Positions 22,431 to 34,262 of a DNA stretch of 64,000 bases are shown piece by piece. The stretch's first letter is position 1, and the number at the start of each line of letters is the position of its first letter. The DNA comes from Triticum aestivum. Taxonomy: Eukaryota > Streptophyta > Magnoliopsida > Poales > Poaceae. Under the pieces are notes generated by a model, which saw only the letters and a list, made by a program, of their open reading frames with translations, had not been told where the DNA came from and made no database searches. The DNA is taken from positions 21,494,579 through 21,558,578 of the forward strand of contig NC_057811.1 of NCBI RefSeq assembly GCF_018294505.1, given 5' to 3'. Made by a program: the position numbers and the translations under genes.

Positions 22431-23853
22431 CTTCACAAAAAAGAAAAGAAGTTGGGACGGACTTATTCCAGTTTTTTCGTCCGACGTGATACTAAAAAAA
22501 TATACTCTAGACCATGAACATAATTAGTGAATTAAACATGCAGTTAATTCCATCAAGTTTGTCCTGAATTTTTCCTGTGCGGGTGATGGATGGCAATTGG
22601 AGTGCAAATTGCAACGACTTTGACTCTTGCCTAACACAAGAAGTTGCATTGAACAAGACGATGCTGATGTGTCCTAAGTCCTAACAGCATGGACCCTGCT
22701 TGCATATCATTCTGAAACTTCCGTATGTGGCATCATTGCCAACGACGTGTGACTGATTGCCATACGCGACTGCACCTGCAATAATAAGGAGCGTGTGACT
22801 GATTTGTGATTGCCAACCACCTGCAGGCAATGCGCCTCGCTGCAGCTTAAAAATTCTCGCAACGGTAAGTAGATGATAGGAATTGTGGGATGGCCGAGAT
22901 AGGATCTGCTGCGTCGCGGTTGAGTCATGTCGTCTCTGATAGCTGAAATGACCAGAGGTCAGGTGCAAGACTGCATTGCTCTGAATTTTCTATTTATTCT
23001 TCGACTAGAGGTCAACAATTCCCTAACTGTGTCATGATTCTATAAATTTTATTCTTTGATTATCAAATTTGATGAACTGCTATGCGAGCAGATAGTTGCT
23101 AGCCCTATTCTAATTCATATGGTTACATGCTTTTATTCTAGCCCTATTCTAGAAATGTTTTCCCTTGTAACCATCAGTATTGTTGTGTACAACAATATGC
23201 AATGGTAATCTGATCACACGAGGAAAATCTACATGGTTTGCAAACGGGGCCATAGTGGTAGATAGCAATGACTCATGATATTATTTGCAACCATACCAAG
23301 CTGGTGCATCCTGATATTTATTAGAAATCAACATCATGAGATAAATTTATGGGTCTCACCAGCTATTACCAAACAAGAAATTCCTGCCTCCCTATATCCA
23401 TCAAGAGAACGTGGAGAAGTCCAAATTGATTGGAATAGATATGTTTCAAGGTGCAAAAACCAATGGTGAAGTGGTAGCAATGTCCTGTTTTAAACTAGTA
23501 TTATTTTTTCCATTAAACTGACCATAACAAGCAGTTCCCAAAAATAGTTGAAACCTTGCTTTTCCACAGTTCCACGAGGTCTCCAGAATGGTACTCATAG
23601 TGTGTAGGGTCCTTCCATTTAGTTCTCTGGTGGCCTTAAAACTGCATTAGGAAATTGGAAGAAACAAATAAATAAGTCTCCGCTATTTTCCTCAGCTCGG
23701 TTTGCTTTGCCAAGAGCATAGAGAATGTAGCAACTATCAAACTGGGTAAAAAAAGAGTCACCAATCATAATGATGAACTATAAAGCATCAGGCAGGCCAT
23801 GTGACAATAATAAAAAGATAGAGTAGCTAGGACGTGTCCGGAAGTTTACCACT
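22431..23853. other. Intergenic and 3' flank of the second F-box copy
   Basis: No supported gene in about 1.4 kb. The last 120 bases resemble the 3' flank of the first F-box gene (13340-13460). Short open frames have no recognisable content. Confidence 0.45.
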
Positions 23854-25014
23854 TTATATTGTCGGTGACGACAACGATGGTGGGAAGTTGCTATATGGGT
23901 GTGGGTCGGAGATGTCAAGAGTGCACACCTTCTCAAGCTGGAATGTTTCGATGTCAAGCGTGAAAAACCCCGGATGGAGCGATGAGCTTCCATCGTCGTA
24001 CAGGAACAAGCTGCTCTCCAATGAACTTATTAACGAGTACCTAGAAACCAGGGAGATTGTCTTCTCGTTCTGCCACTGACTGGAACTTCCACTATTGTAT
24101 CGCCTAATGCTATAACGAAGCTTAGATGTGCCACATGCAAGCATAAATAACCCAGTCATGCCTTCCCCTGTCTCCACCATGGTCATATTAGGAATGTGTG
24201 TACCTTTGGCTTCGGGTGGCGGTTCAAGAATGGAGAATTCCAACCTCGCGGTGTCGAGCACCAACATTTTCATTCCGTCCTCCAACTTCATTATCCAGTA
24301 AAAGCGGCCATGGGCATACTGACGATGGTTAAAGGTACTTATCCCGGTTGGCCCTAAGGAGCCAAGAGGCAAATCATTCCAACTCTGAGATGGAACAACT
24401 CGCCACTGTCCAGTGTCGGAAGAGAAGACAAAGGTAAACATCTTCTTATATCCGCACTGCGCCATCCAGATGACTCTAAACGACATCCCTTCCGCAGCCG
24501 CAGCCTCGTCATTGTCGCTGCCAGGAGGGACGAGGAAGGTGTTGCGCCATCTCTCTGGCCATAGCTCGAGCCTGTTCTCCACCGAATCCGCTAAGGCGTC
24601 AGAGATTGGAGGAAGCATGAGGTACCGCCGGTGCAAGGGGTCGCACACCACCAAAGAACGATCGTCGAAGGGGCGTCTGCTGAGGAGGACGCGGCCACCG
24701 CAGACGTCCTGGACCCGATAGTCGCAGGCGAGGCCGGGGAGGAAGGCGAAGGAGAAGTCGGCGGCGAGGGCGACGGCGCTGGCCGCTGACGCGGAGGGGT
24801 GAGGCGGCTAGGCTGGGTGGAAGATTCGGTCGTAATCGAGGAAGCCAAGGAAGGGCGGGGCGTGGAGGCTGCGGTAGCGCCCAAGAAAGGAGCGGTCGGT
24901 GATGAGGCAGCGAAAGGATACGCAGGCGGCGGAGGCGCGGAGGAGGCCGGCAGGGGCGGGAATGCGGAGGAATATTTCCACCAGGAGCTCGTCAGGGATC
25001 GCCGGCGAGTCCAT
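23854..25014 (-). pseudogene. F-box protein paralogue with one in-frame stop
   Basis: The minus-strand frame begins MDSPAIPDELLVEIFLRI at 25014 (F-box, about residues 5-48) and continues to a stop at 23854-23856, 386 codons in all. It contains the LVVCDPLHRRYLMLPPIS and TGQWRV motifs seen in the copy at 13370-14587. A TAG at 24808-24810 interrupts it about 69 codons in, at the position where the paralogue has the TGG of HSAAWPHPS. The frame is the same on both sides, so a single G-to-A-type change explains the break. Without it the gene would be complete. A downstream Met at 24654 would give a protein lacking the F-box. This could be a young pseudogene, a null allele or a sequencing error. 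Confidence 0.75.
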
Positions 25015-25185
25015 CGTTAGCTGTCCACCTTCCGGGGCGGCGGCGTGGACTGGTTGTTCGTGGCGGCGGGGAGAGATTGGTAGTTTAGGACGCAGCCGGC
25101 TGCGCGTATCGCTGCCTAAATGGGCCGGCGCCACAAGTGGGCCTGAACATACAAGCTAGACCTGTTAAAATACCAACGCAGGCAG
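25015..25185 (-). promoter_or_regulatory. Upstream region of the second F-box copy
   Basis: A short GC-rich segment between the ATG and the outer CACTA element, with TGGGCC motifs (near 25118 and 25137) shared with the displaced upstream DNA of the first copy. TGGGCC (site II-like) elements occur in many plant promoters; the role here is inferred. The CACTA insertion lies only about 170 bp upstream of the ATG. Confidence 0.4.
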
Positions 25186-25961
25186 ATTCACTACAAGAAA
25201 ACATGCCTGTAGAGACGTCATATTTCATAGGTAGAGACGTGTTATTCCATCTCTAGGCAACCATAGAGTCAACTTAGTAAAGCGTTTTTGGAGCGTCTCC
25301 TCACGGACCGTCTCAAAAAATATAGACACGCTGGCTGCGCGTCTATACATGGCATGAGACGCTATATCTGGACGTCCAAAGGCGTCTCTAGATATGACAC
25401 GCTATATTAGGACGTTCAAAAGCGTATCTTGATATGTAGAGTCGTTCTGTTAGATGCTCTCGTATTACGTCTCTACTAACAGGGCCGTTTCATTCACCAT
25501 AGGCCGTAGCCCAATTCCTATACACGCTTTGTACAGACGTTATATTCGTCTCTAGATATACAAAAGCTTCTTTGTAACCACATAATATTTTGCTTTCAAC
25601 AATATTTGATTTATTCCAAATTTGTACTTCGCCATTTCAAATCCAGTAACTTTATCATGCCACATGGTTGTGCAAAATGATCAACAAGTATTGTTATATA
25701 AAAGCATCCACCCATATCACCAATCACATTCATAAGCAACAAATATCATTATATGAAGGGATTCACACACATCACCAATTGTATTCACAACCATCCCATT
25801 CACACAATTTCAATTAGTAGGAACAACCACCTTAGATTCACAACTGAATCAGATCAGATATTCATATGAAAAATGCAAATAATAAAGAAGAGATCATACA
25901 AACTAGAACTAAGTTTTCCTATAAAGCTGAAATCTATGTATAATACACAATATTTGTCCAG

Positions 25962-28900
25962 TTAAAGACTAATTCTTCTATAGTTGCTTCTGGCTCCCAC
26001 AATGTAGTCCTTTTCGAAATCTTGAGCTACTCTGAAAAAGAAAGATAACAGAGAAGTTTTAGAACATATAAGCTTTAAGGCTAGTGTGAGAAGAAATGTA
26101 CTTTGATGATGTACAATACCAGTGTTTGGTGGCTTGTTTCGAGGTTGTGTAGGAGTGGTTGATTTTGGTTTTTTGACCTGGAAAGCACAAAGATCCTTCA
26201 TAAATAAAAAGCCCTTAAGTACGTACATTGGAGCATACGATGATTGCATGGAAGTGTACTTACATGTGATAGAGGCCATGCAACAACATGACCAATAGCA
26301 TCCCTTACCGTTTGCAATTTTCCAGATAGTCTAACGAGTATCTCATCTCCAAGTCTTGAAACAGCGCAAATAGAAACTGCTACATATTGGTCTCCAAGCA
26401 TGTTTCCACGGACCACGTATGTTTTATCTCTACTCACTAAAGTTCCTTCGGCCACAAATTTATTTTTGCTTCTCGGGTTCAACGAAACCAAGAAGACTTT
26501 CATATTATCCTATTTTTTTTCAAGAATTATCGCAAAACATGGAAGATTTCACTATACACAGAAAGGGCTGATTGCACATGCAATTAGACCAACTAACTAT
26601 TCTAACCATTCTCATTCAGATATATATACCTGCTTAGTGACGCGATGAAGCTGTACACTTGGTTCAGGACCACCTTGCTTGGTCGCATTGCTATTTTCAG
26701 CATGAGCATTCTTTGATTCAGGACCTTCATGTGCTTTCTACAGTTGAGGTTCAGATCAATTGTAAGTAAACTTATAGAAAACATAGACATTGTTTGATAA
26801 CACACAAAAAACTAGGCGCGCATGTGCACGCACCTTAGCAACCGTGTCTTCATGTGGTGAAGATAAACTGGTGCAACCCTCTTTGGTTCTTGCGCAATTG
26901 CTAGGATGCAATTCCTGGTTAGTCTTGTCCGGTAAAGTTGATGCTGCGCAGCCTTGTTTGACCCTATCAATTTTTTCAATGTGCGCTTTCTACAATTGAG
27001 GTTCAGTTCGGTTGTAAGTAAACATACAGAAAACATAGACATTGTTTGACGATAAAGCTGAAATTTATGCACACACACGCACCATGTGTGGTAAAGATGA
27101 ACTAGTGTTATCCTCTTTGGTTCTCAAAGAAAAGCTAGGATGCAATGCCTGGGTAGTGATCTGCTTATCTGGCAAAGTTGATTCTGCACTTCCTTGATTG
27201 GTGTAACCCTCTTTGGTTGATTCTGCATGGCCTTGATTGGCCTTATCAAACTATTCAATGCGTGCTTTCTACAGTTGAGATTCAGTTCAGTATGACATAA
27301 ACATACATAACCATAGGCATTGCTTGATAATGAAGCAAACATTTATGCACATACTTTAGCAACCATGTGTGGTAAAGATAAACCAATGTAATCCTCTTTA
27401 GTTCTTGCAGAAACATAAGCATTTTTTAATAACAAAGCAGAAATTTCAATCCAACTCCTGGGTAGTGGTATACTTATCTGGTAATGTTGATTCTACACTT
27501 CCTTGAATTGCCCTATCAAAGTTTTCAGTGTGTGCTTTCTACAATTGAGGTTCAGTTTAGTTCTAAGTAAACTTATACAAAACATAAGCATTTTTTAATA
27601 ACAAAGCAGAAATTTCTGCAAACAGACACACACCTTAGCAACCACTTGTTCATGTGCTAACGATAAACCGGGGTGACACTCTTTCGCTCTCACACAATTG
27701 CTAGGATGTAGTGCCTGCAACTTGTGATGAACAACTGTTTGTAAGCATGAGAATGAACTAGAATATTTATTAGTGAAGAAACTATTACCTCACCTGCATA
27801 GCACTCAATGGAGCATGTTCTTCAAATTCGTTATGTGATTCATTTAGGAGTTCACTTCCAACAACTCTTTCATTGAGATCAACCTAAAACAAGAACATGA
27901 TAATAGTATATTAATACTCATACATTTATCTTTGCGGAAAGAGATGTGGTTTAGATACGAACTTTATCACTTACCGTGGTTACATATTCATTTCTCAAAT
28001 CCTCTTGGGGGAATTTTCGCTTCAGGAATGAATGGATCATAGCAACCTCATCTGTCATGTTTTCTACATTATCTCCTAGTGCCCGCAGTGCAAATTGAAC
28101 ATTTCCTTCTTTGTCAGGATGCTGAACAAAAGTCAGTCACTGAGAAACTTTTATTTCGCTCCAATATTTAACACCATAATACCCTCTAAATTCTTTCGCC
28201 TCTTCCCCATGCACACTTTTAAATTTTTCTCTATAATCACTGAATGAAAGGCTCCCATTGTTATTTTTCTTTCTTTCTTCTAGTTTCTCCTATTGAAACA
28301 AATACAAACATCTCATTATACAAAGTAGTACTCCCTCCGTCCCATAATATAAGAGTGTTTTTGACACTACACTAGTGTCAAAAACGCTCTTATATTACGG
28401 GATGGAGGGAGTATTAAATTAAAGCCTTTACTTTAATCACAAGTAGAAATATACCATCACAATATTTGTTTTGCATTTTTGTATTCACCATTCTTCCGCT
28501 TATGAGCTTCATCCCATAGTTCAATCTTGCTAACCTTTCGATTGCTCTTGATTTCCTGTTCAACAAAGTAAATTAGAATGTTTGTTAGTGTTTCTGTTAG
28601 AACATATTCACTTTTCTTCGCTAACAAAACTTTTCTGATCCATCTTTAGAAAGAAAAAGTTTCACCATCTCTTTTCTAAGCCTAGCATGGCTTTTTCTCC
28701 CAGTTATATGTGGATTCTTCTGCTTCTTTGCACACTCGGTATTCTTTTCGCATAATTTCCGGGAAAACAACAAATCTAGTCAATATTAATGTCACCAAAC
28801 TAGTTATGTACGCAAGATTAAGTATGAGAACAGAACACATAACCATGTGTTTATCCTGGCACCAAAACCCGACAAGAGTATCCCATTGATGTTCATTAAC

Positions 28901-29619
28901 ACCTTTGGGAACACCTGCTATAATTTCAGCCAAAGACTTCTTGTCACGCTTGAAATATTTATTCTTCAAACGAGACTTATAAGCTCTCCATTTTTTGTTA
29001 ATAGTCAATAGGATCCAGTCTCTTGTAAGTTGTCTAGTCTCATTGGGGTAGATAAATTTCTCCTTCAAAAATTAAAATTGACAATCAGCAATGTGAAATT
29101 AACAGTCTTGAAGGGTGCTATGAAAATTTTACCTCCACATCTATGATCATCTGCCCATGTTTCTGTAGAAACAATTCATTGTCCCATCTCGAAATATGCA
29201 ATGGTGCAAATGTTGAGTTTTCTGCAAGCCGGGTAAGATGATGACCGAGAATGGCAGCAGACCTTCCATTTGGAATTCCACTTCCATCTGTCTCCACAAT
29301 TATCTTCCCCCCACGTAATTCCGACAAATTTTTACCTCGGAATTCCCCTATAATCTGCCGCACATCACCATTTGGCCCTGCATGGAAGAGTATCACAATG
29401 GCATATAAGTGGACCATATACATCACACTAGATATGTGTTTGAAAAAGAAAATTGAGCTGACAAATTATTTTAATTTGCCTAGTAGATTCAGGAGGCTTT
29501 TTGGGTACTAGATCATCAATCTCTGGAGGGCCTTGTAAATTTTCTTCATCTGGTTGTACACTTTCAGAAGCTTGCTCTGGGATGTTTAGGCTCCGAAGCC
29601 GTTGAGGTATCGTCGACAT
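25962..29619 (-). CDS. TNPA-like / Transposase_24 (Ptta/En/Spm) protein with C-terminal DUF8039, multi-exon
   Basis: Minus-strand coding blocks run as follows. MSTIPQRLRSLNIPEQ starts at 29619. A block at about 29140-29400 contains LRGGKIIVETDGSGIPNGRS and ISRWDNELFLQ. One at 28880-29066 contains WILLTINKKWRAYKSRLKNK and HQWDTLVGFW. Smaller blocks lie near 28500 (SKIELWDEAHKRKNG), 28200-28300 and 27980-28130. These match the order of Transposase_24, a domain of plant En/Spm-family proteins that bind subterminal repeats. After a duplicated-exon region (26640-27720), a DUF8039-like block at 26270-26500 contains GNMLGDQYVAVSI and DAIGHVVAWPL. Exact splice sites were not all resolved. A Stowaway-type MITE sits in one intron. 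An acceptor-like ACAG just before the first coding exon implies an upstream intron, which now holds the inner CACTA. Confidence 0.65.
26618..27720 (-). repeat. Tandem duplication of an exon plus intron inside the CACTA gene
   Basis: The phrase GCTTTCTACARTTGAG (an acceptor followed by a Lys-Ala codon start, read on the minus strand) recurs at 26733, 26985, 27264 and 27534, a period of about 250-280 bp. Each unit encodes a variant of KAH.E..., an SxLPDK stretch and a final HExxAK-type end, followed by a donor-like GTG..G. One unit contains a stop, so not all copies are intact exons. Confidence 0.6.
28331..28411. mobile_element. Stowaway MITE, 81 bp, near-perfect palindrome
   Basis: CTCCCTCCGTCCCATAATAT at the left is mirrored by ATATTACGGGATGGAGGGAG at the right, with AAGAGTGTTTTTGACACTA / TAGTGTCAAAAACGCTCTT arms between them. 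TA flanks both sides (28329-28330 and 28412-28413). It lies in a presumed intron of the outer CACTA gene. Confidence 0.95.
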
Positions 29620-29679
29620 GATATCTGTACCAACCAATGTTAAAATCATATGTTAACACTAGTAGAAAACAGGGCTTTG

Positions 29680-29950
29680 GTTCGGGCAGGGAAAGCCCAT
29701 TAGTCCGGGTTTAGTAACGAACCGGGACCCATTGGGGCATTCGTCCCAGTTCGTTAGCCCAGGGGGCCGGCCGGGGCCTCGTGGGCATTGGTCCTGGTTC
29801 GTGGGGACCCATTTGTCCCGGTTCTAGGCACGAACCGGGACCAATGTGCCTCGCTCCTGGCCCATAACCATTGGTCCCGGTTCTTGGCTTGAACCGGGAC
29901 AGATGGCTGGGCTTTAGTCCCGGTTTCAGCCACGAACCGGGACAAATGAG
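29680..29950. repeat. 5' subterminal repeat block of the inner CACTA
   Basis: Several direct and inverted copies of GGTTCGT..CGAACCGGGACNAATG-type sequence are spaced a few tens of bases apart. Such blocks are binding sites for TNPA-type proteins in En/Spm elements. A TATA-like CTATATATA follows at about 29953-29963. Confidence 0.8.
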
Positions 29951-30480
29951 CTGCCTATATATACCCCATCGCCACAGCAGAGCACTCCACAGTGCTCTGT
30001 TTTTTCTGGCCGGCGAGGGGAGGGCATTTGGGTGCTCTAGCTCACCTCCTATGCACATGAGGTGTTCGATGAAATGTCTGAGCCACACTAGTTAATCTTT
30101 CTCCTCTCGAAACTCGACCTCCGAGCTCCATTTTCCCCGAGATTTGTCCAGGTTTAGCGGTCCGTCACGTCCCGTCCCCGTCTTCACCGCCGTCGATCGC
30201 CCCCACCAATCTCGTCGCCGGCACCACCGTGGTGAGCCTCTTGTTCTTATCTTCTTTCTGAAAGAAAAAAATTCTTACTTCAGATAGATACTTGTCTAAT
30301 TTTCTTACTTTTATTATTCCTTGTTATTATATAGTGTGATGGTTTTGGTATCCGCCCCCGTCGGCCCTCGTCCTGTCTATGATTCGGATGTGGTATATAT
30401 TATCTTTTTATAGCTATTTGGTTCATTTATTGTTTATGACAATTATGCCGACCAACGTGACATATATTTTATTTATCTAG

Positions 30481-30787
30481 GAGGTGGTTGAACCGGAAAT
30501 TCCAACCGACCCTATTGTCGAGAGGTTAAATTTAGTTGAAGAAGAAAACAATTACTTGAAGGAAAAAATAAAAAAAAATTGAGGAGGAGAAGATGATATC
30601 GGAGTTGCATGTTGCGGATGTCGTCGATGATCACAAGATCAAGATGGATGCAATGCGGTTGAAGATTAGAAAGATTAGAAAATATGCCATTCATACCGAG
30701 GCTTGGTATCATTATGCAGTTGGATCAATTGTTACCTTGGTTGCGATTATGAGCGCATTTCTTGTTGCATTGAAATGTTTTACATAA
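30481..30787 (+). pseudogene. Coiled-coil plus C-terminal transmembrane mini-protein of CACTA, frameshifted
   Basis: After an acceptor-like CTAG, frame 1 reads EVVEPEIPTDPIVERLNLVE and then a Glu/Lys-rich coiled coil. At an A-run (about 30566-30575) the frame shifts by one, and the downstream frame continues through ISELHVADVVDD and RLKIRKIRKYA. It ends in one hydrophobic helix (YAVGSIVTLVAIMSAFLVAL) before a stop at 30785-30787. The architecture is that of a small tail-anchored protein. An upstream 5' UTR/intron (30120-30480) follows the terminal TATA. The function is unknown to me. The break could be a real one-base change or a homopolymer sequencing error. Confidence 0.5.
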
Positions 30788-30910
30788 TTTCGATGTATGG
30801 TTTAATTAGATGCTCTGGAGAGCTATATATGTTGTTCAATGAGAACTATGTATGTACTTTGGTCTTAATTTGATGATGAACTTCTATTAATTTGGTCACT
30901 TATCAATTTC

Positions 30911-33320
30911 AGGGTCTTACAGCTCAAAATAATCAGTAAATGCACGAAAAATAAAAAATGAAGTCAGAAAGGGTTGAAAATTGATGATGTGGCTTTGAAT
31001 GGTGCATTTTGAACACAGAAAAACTCTGGACTTCAAATAAGTTCAAAAAAAATGAAATCCCTTTGTAAGAGACGAGTTTCCATATGAACCCCTCATACTT
31101 CGAAAAAGATTGTCCGTTTTGTACATGAAGTGCATCCAATTTTTGCCGTAACCCTCTCAACTTTCTTGCACATGCTATGTGGGTCAAACGATGATACCAT
31201 GCCTACTTTCAACCTTTTCAGAGTTCATTTGAAATGCTTTTCAATTTCAGGGTCCTATAGCTCAAAATAATCAGTAAATGCATGAAAAATAACAAATGAA
31301 GTCAGTAAGGGTTGAAAATTGATGATGTGGCTTTGAATGGTGCATTTTGAACACAGAAAAAGCCAGGAGTTCAAATAGGTTCAAAAAAATGAAATCCCTA
31401 TGTAACAGACGAGTTTTCGTATGAAATCCTCACACTTCGAAAGAGATTGTCCGTTTTGTACATGGAGTGCATCCAGTTTTTGCCGTAACCCTCTCAACTT
31501 TCTTGCACATGCTATGTGGGTCAAATGATGATACCATGCCTACTTTCAACCTTTTCAGAGTTCATTTGAAATGCTTTTCAATTTCAGGGTCTTATAGCTC
31601 AAAATAATCAGTAAATGCATGAAAAATAACAAATGATGTCAGAAAGGGTTGAAAATTGATGATGTGGCTTTGAATGGTGCATTTTGAACACAGAAAAAGT
31701 CAGGAGTTCAAATAGGTTCAAAAAATGAAATCTCTTTGTAACAGACGAGTTTCCGTAAGAAACCCTCATACTTCGAAAGAGATTGTCCGTTTTGTACACG
31801 AAGTGCATCCAGTTTTTGCCGTAACCCTCTGTACTTTCTTGCACATGCTATGTGGGTCAAATGATGATACCATGCCAACTTTCAACCTTTTCAGAGTTCA
31901 TTTGAAATGCTTTTCAATTTCAGGGTCTTATAGCTCAAAATAATCAGTAAATGCATGAAAAATAACAAATGAAGTCAGAAAGGGTTGAAAATTGATGATG
32001 TGGCTTTGAATGGTGCATTTTGAACACAGAAAAAGTCAGGAGTTCAAATAAGTTATAAAAAAATGACATCCCTTTGTAACAGACGAGTTTCCGTATGAAA
32101 TCCTGATAGTTCGGAAGAGATTGTCCGTTTTGTACACGAAGTGCATCCAGTTTTTGCCGTAACCCTCTCAACTTTCTTGCACATGCTATGTGGGTCAAAT
32201 GATGATACCATGCCTACTTTCAACCTTTTCAGAGTTCATTTGAAATGCTTTTCAATATCAGGGTCTTATAGCTCAAAATAATCAGTAAATGCATGAAAAA
32301 TAACAAATGAAGTCAGAAAGGGTTGAAAAATGATGATTTGGCTTTGAATGCTGCATTTTGACCACACACAAAAAGTCAGGAGTTCAAATAAGTTTTAAAA
32401 AATGAAATCTCTTTGTAACAGACAAGTTTCCGTATGAAATCCCGATACTTCGAAAGAGATTGTCCGTTTTGTACACGAAGTGCATCCAGTTTTTGCCGTA
32501 ACCCTCTCAACTTTCTTGCACATGCTATGTGGGTCAAATGATGATACCATGCCAACTTTTCAACCTTTTCAGAGTTCATTTGAAATGCTTTTCAATTTCA
32601 GGGTCTTATAGCTCAGAATAATCAGTAAATGCATGAAAAATAACAAATGAAGTCAGAAAGGGTTGAAAATTGATGATGTGGCTTTGCATGGTGCATTTTG
32701 AACACACACAAAGTCAGGAGTTCAAATAAGTTTAAAAAAATGACATCCCTTTGTAATAGACGAGTTTCTGTATGAAATCCTGATAATTCGAAAGAGATTG
32801 TCCGTTTTGTACACGAAGTGCATCCAGTTTTTGCCGTAACCCTCTCAACTTTCTTGCACATGCTATGTGGATGAAATGATGATACCATGCCAACTTTCAA
32901 CATTTTTAGAGTTCATTTGAAATGCTTTTCAATTTCAGGGTCTTATAGCTCAGAATAATCAGTAAATGCATGAAAAATAACAAATGAAGTCAGAAAGGGT
33001 TGAAAATTGATGATGTGGCTTTGCATGGTGCATTTTGAACACACACAAAGTCAGGAGTTCAAATAAGTTTAAAAAAATGACATCCCTTTGTAATAGACGA
33101 GTTTCTGTATGAAATCCTGATAATTCGAAAGAGATTGTCCGTTTTGTACACGAAGTGCATCCAGTTTTTGCCGTAACCCTCTCAACTTTCTTGCACATGC
33201 TATGTGGATGAAATGATGATACCATGCCAACTTTCAACATTTTCAGAGTTCATTTGAAATGCTTTTCAATTTCAGGGTCTTATAGCTCAAAATAATCATT
33301 AAATGCATGAAAAATGGTGC
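30911..33320. repeat. Tandem array of a ~337-bp unit, seven full copies plus a partial
   Basis: AGGGTCTTATAGCTCA-type unit starts occur at 30911, 31249, 31586, 31922, 32260, 32600, 32937 and 33274, giving periods of 338, 337, 336, 338, 340, 337 and 337. The last full copies (32600-32936 and 32937-33273) differ by one base in my reading, so that duplication is recent; the others diverge by a few percent. All open frames in the array are on the minus strand, short and mutated between units, with no recognisable domain. Confidence 0.95.
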
Positions 33321-33760
33321 ATGAAAAATAACAAATAAAATAAATAAGTAATTAGAAACAAAATAATATAAACTTTAATAAAATATATAAGTAGAAACAA
33401 AATAAAATAAACTTTAATAACATTAATTAAAGTTATGAAACTAAAATTATCAAAGTATTTTCTGTTCAAAACATTATAAGCAACTCCAGTATTATTGAAA
33501 CTAAAATTATATAAAATTGATGCAACTGAAATTATCGAAGTATTTTCTGTTCAAAATCATTAAAAGCAAAAAGAATTTTCATAAAGGACTTTTTTTAGAA
33601 ACTTTAATAGCAAAAAAATTATCATCAAGTAAAATAAATAAGTAATTAGAAACAAAATAAAATAAAATAAATAAGTTTTTTGTTGTAAGTAGAAACAAAA
33701 ATAAATAAATAAAGCAAACAAGAAAACAAAAAAATAGGCAAAAAATAAAAAATATGCCAC
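33321..33760. repeat. AT-rich tract with internal short duplications
   Basis: Low-complexity A-rich sequence with repeated AATAAATAAGTAATTAGAAA and CAAAGTATTTTCTGTTCAAA phrases (the latter near 33452 and 33535). No gene. Confidence 0.7.
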
Positions 33761-33989
33761 CTACTGGGCCACCACGGCCTGAATACGACTAGAAACCCAT
33801 CGATGGGCCAGGATTCAGGCCCGCCGAAGGCCCAGTAGGCCCATCAGGCATAGCAGTGAGAATTAGGCCCGTAGGCCTGCAATAGAGAGGAGCTCGAGAG
33901 GGGTGCGGCAGTGGGGCTTATAAACAACTGTGTGCCCCTCTCAACTAGCGAGGTGGGACTAAACTTTCGACGCGGGCGCAGCAGCACAG

Positions 33990-34113
33990 GGCCTTTGGTC
34001 CCGGTTGGTGGCACCAACCGAGACTAAAGGGGGGCATTGGTACCGGTTCGACGAACCGGCACCAAATGCCCCCCTTTAGTCTCGGTTGGTGCCACCAACC
34101 GGGACCAAAGGCC
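33990..34113. repeat. 124-bp near-perfect palindrome built from CACTA subterminal motifs
   Basis: The left arm GGCCTTTGGTCCCGGTTGGT... (from 33990) and the right arm (reverse complement from 34113) match over about 60 bp each, with only a couple of mismatches near the centre at 34051. A transcript would form a long hairpin. It sits about 120 bp upstream of a TATA box. Confidence 0.9.
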
Positions 34114-34227
34114 GCCGCTTCCCGCCCTTTGGGCTGCCGAAAACTGACCTTTGGTCACGGTTGGTGGCACCAACCGGGACTAAAGGGGGCATTGGTCCCG
34201 GTTGGTGGGACGAACCGGGACCAATGC

Positions 34228-34262
34228 TCTTGGTATATAAGTAGCACTTAGCAATTTTGTAG
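34228..34262 (+). promoter_or_regulatory. Internal TATA-type promoter of the inner CACTA
   Basis: GGTATATAAGTAGC (about 34231-34244) follows inverted subterminal-type repeats and precedes a GC-rich leader. A donor-like GTGAGTACC occurs at 34501, giving a plausible first non-coding exon and long 5' intron for the gene starting at 35757. Promoter activity is inferred. Confidence 0.55.

Noticed and set aside
22116..22436. Minus-strand 106-codon frame
   Set aside because: It is the antisense shadow of the LINE RNase H remnant.
32622..33240. Two identical 93-codon minus-strand frames
   Set aside because: They are copies of the ~337-bp tandem unit; the frame is not conserved in the other units, so identity reflects recent DNA duplication rather than protein selection.
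30911..33320. CRISPR-like direct repeats
   Set aside because: Units are ~337 bp and contiguous without spacers, inside a plant transposon.
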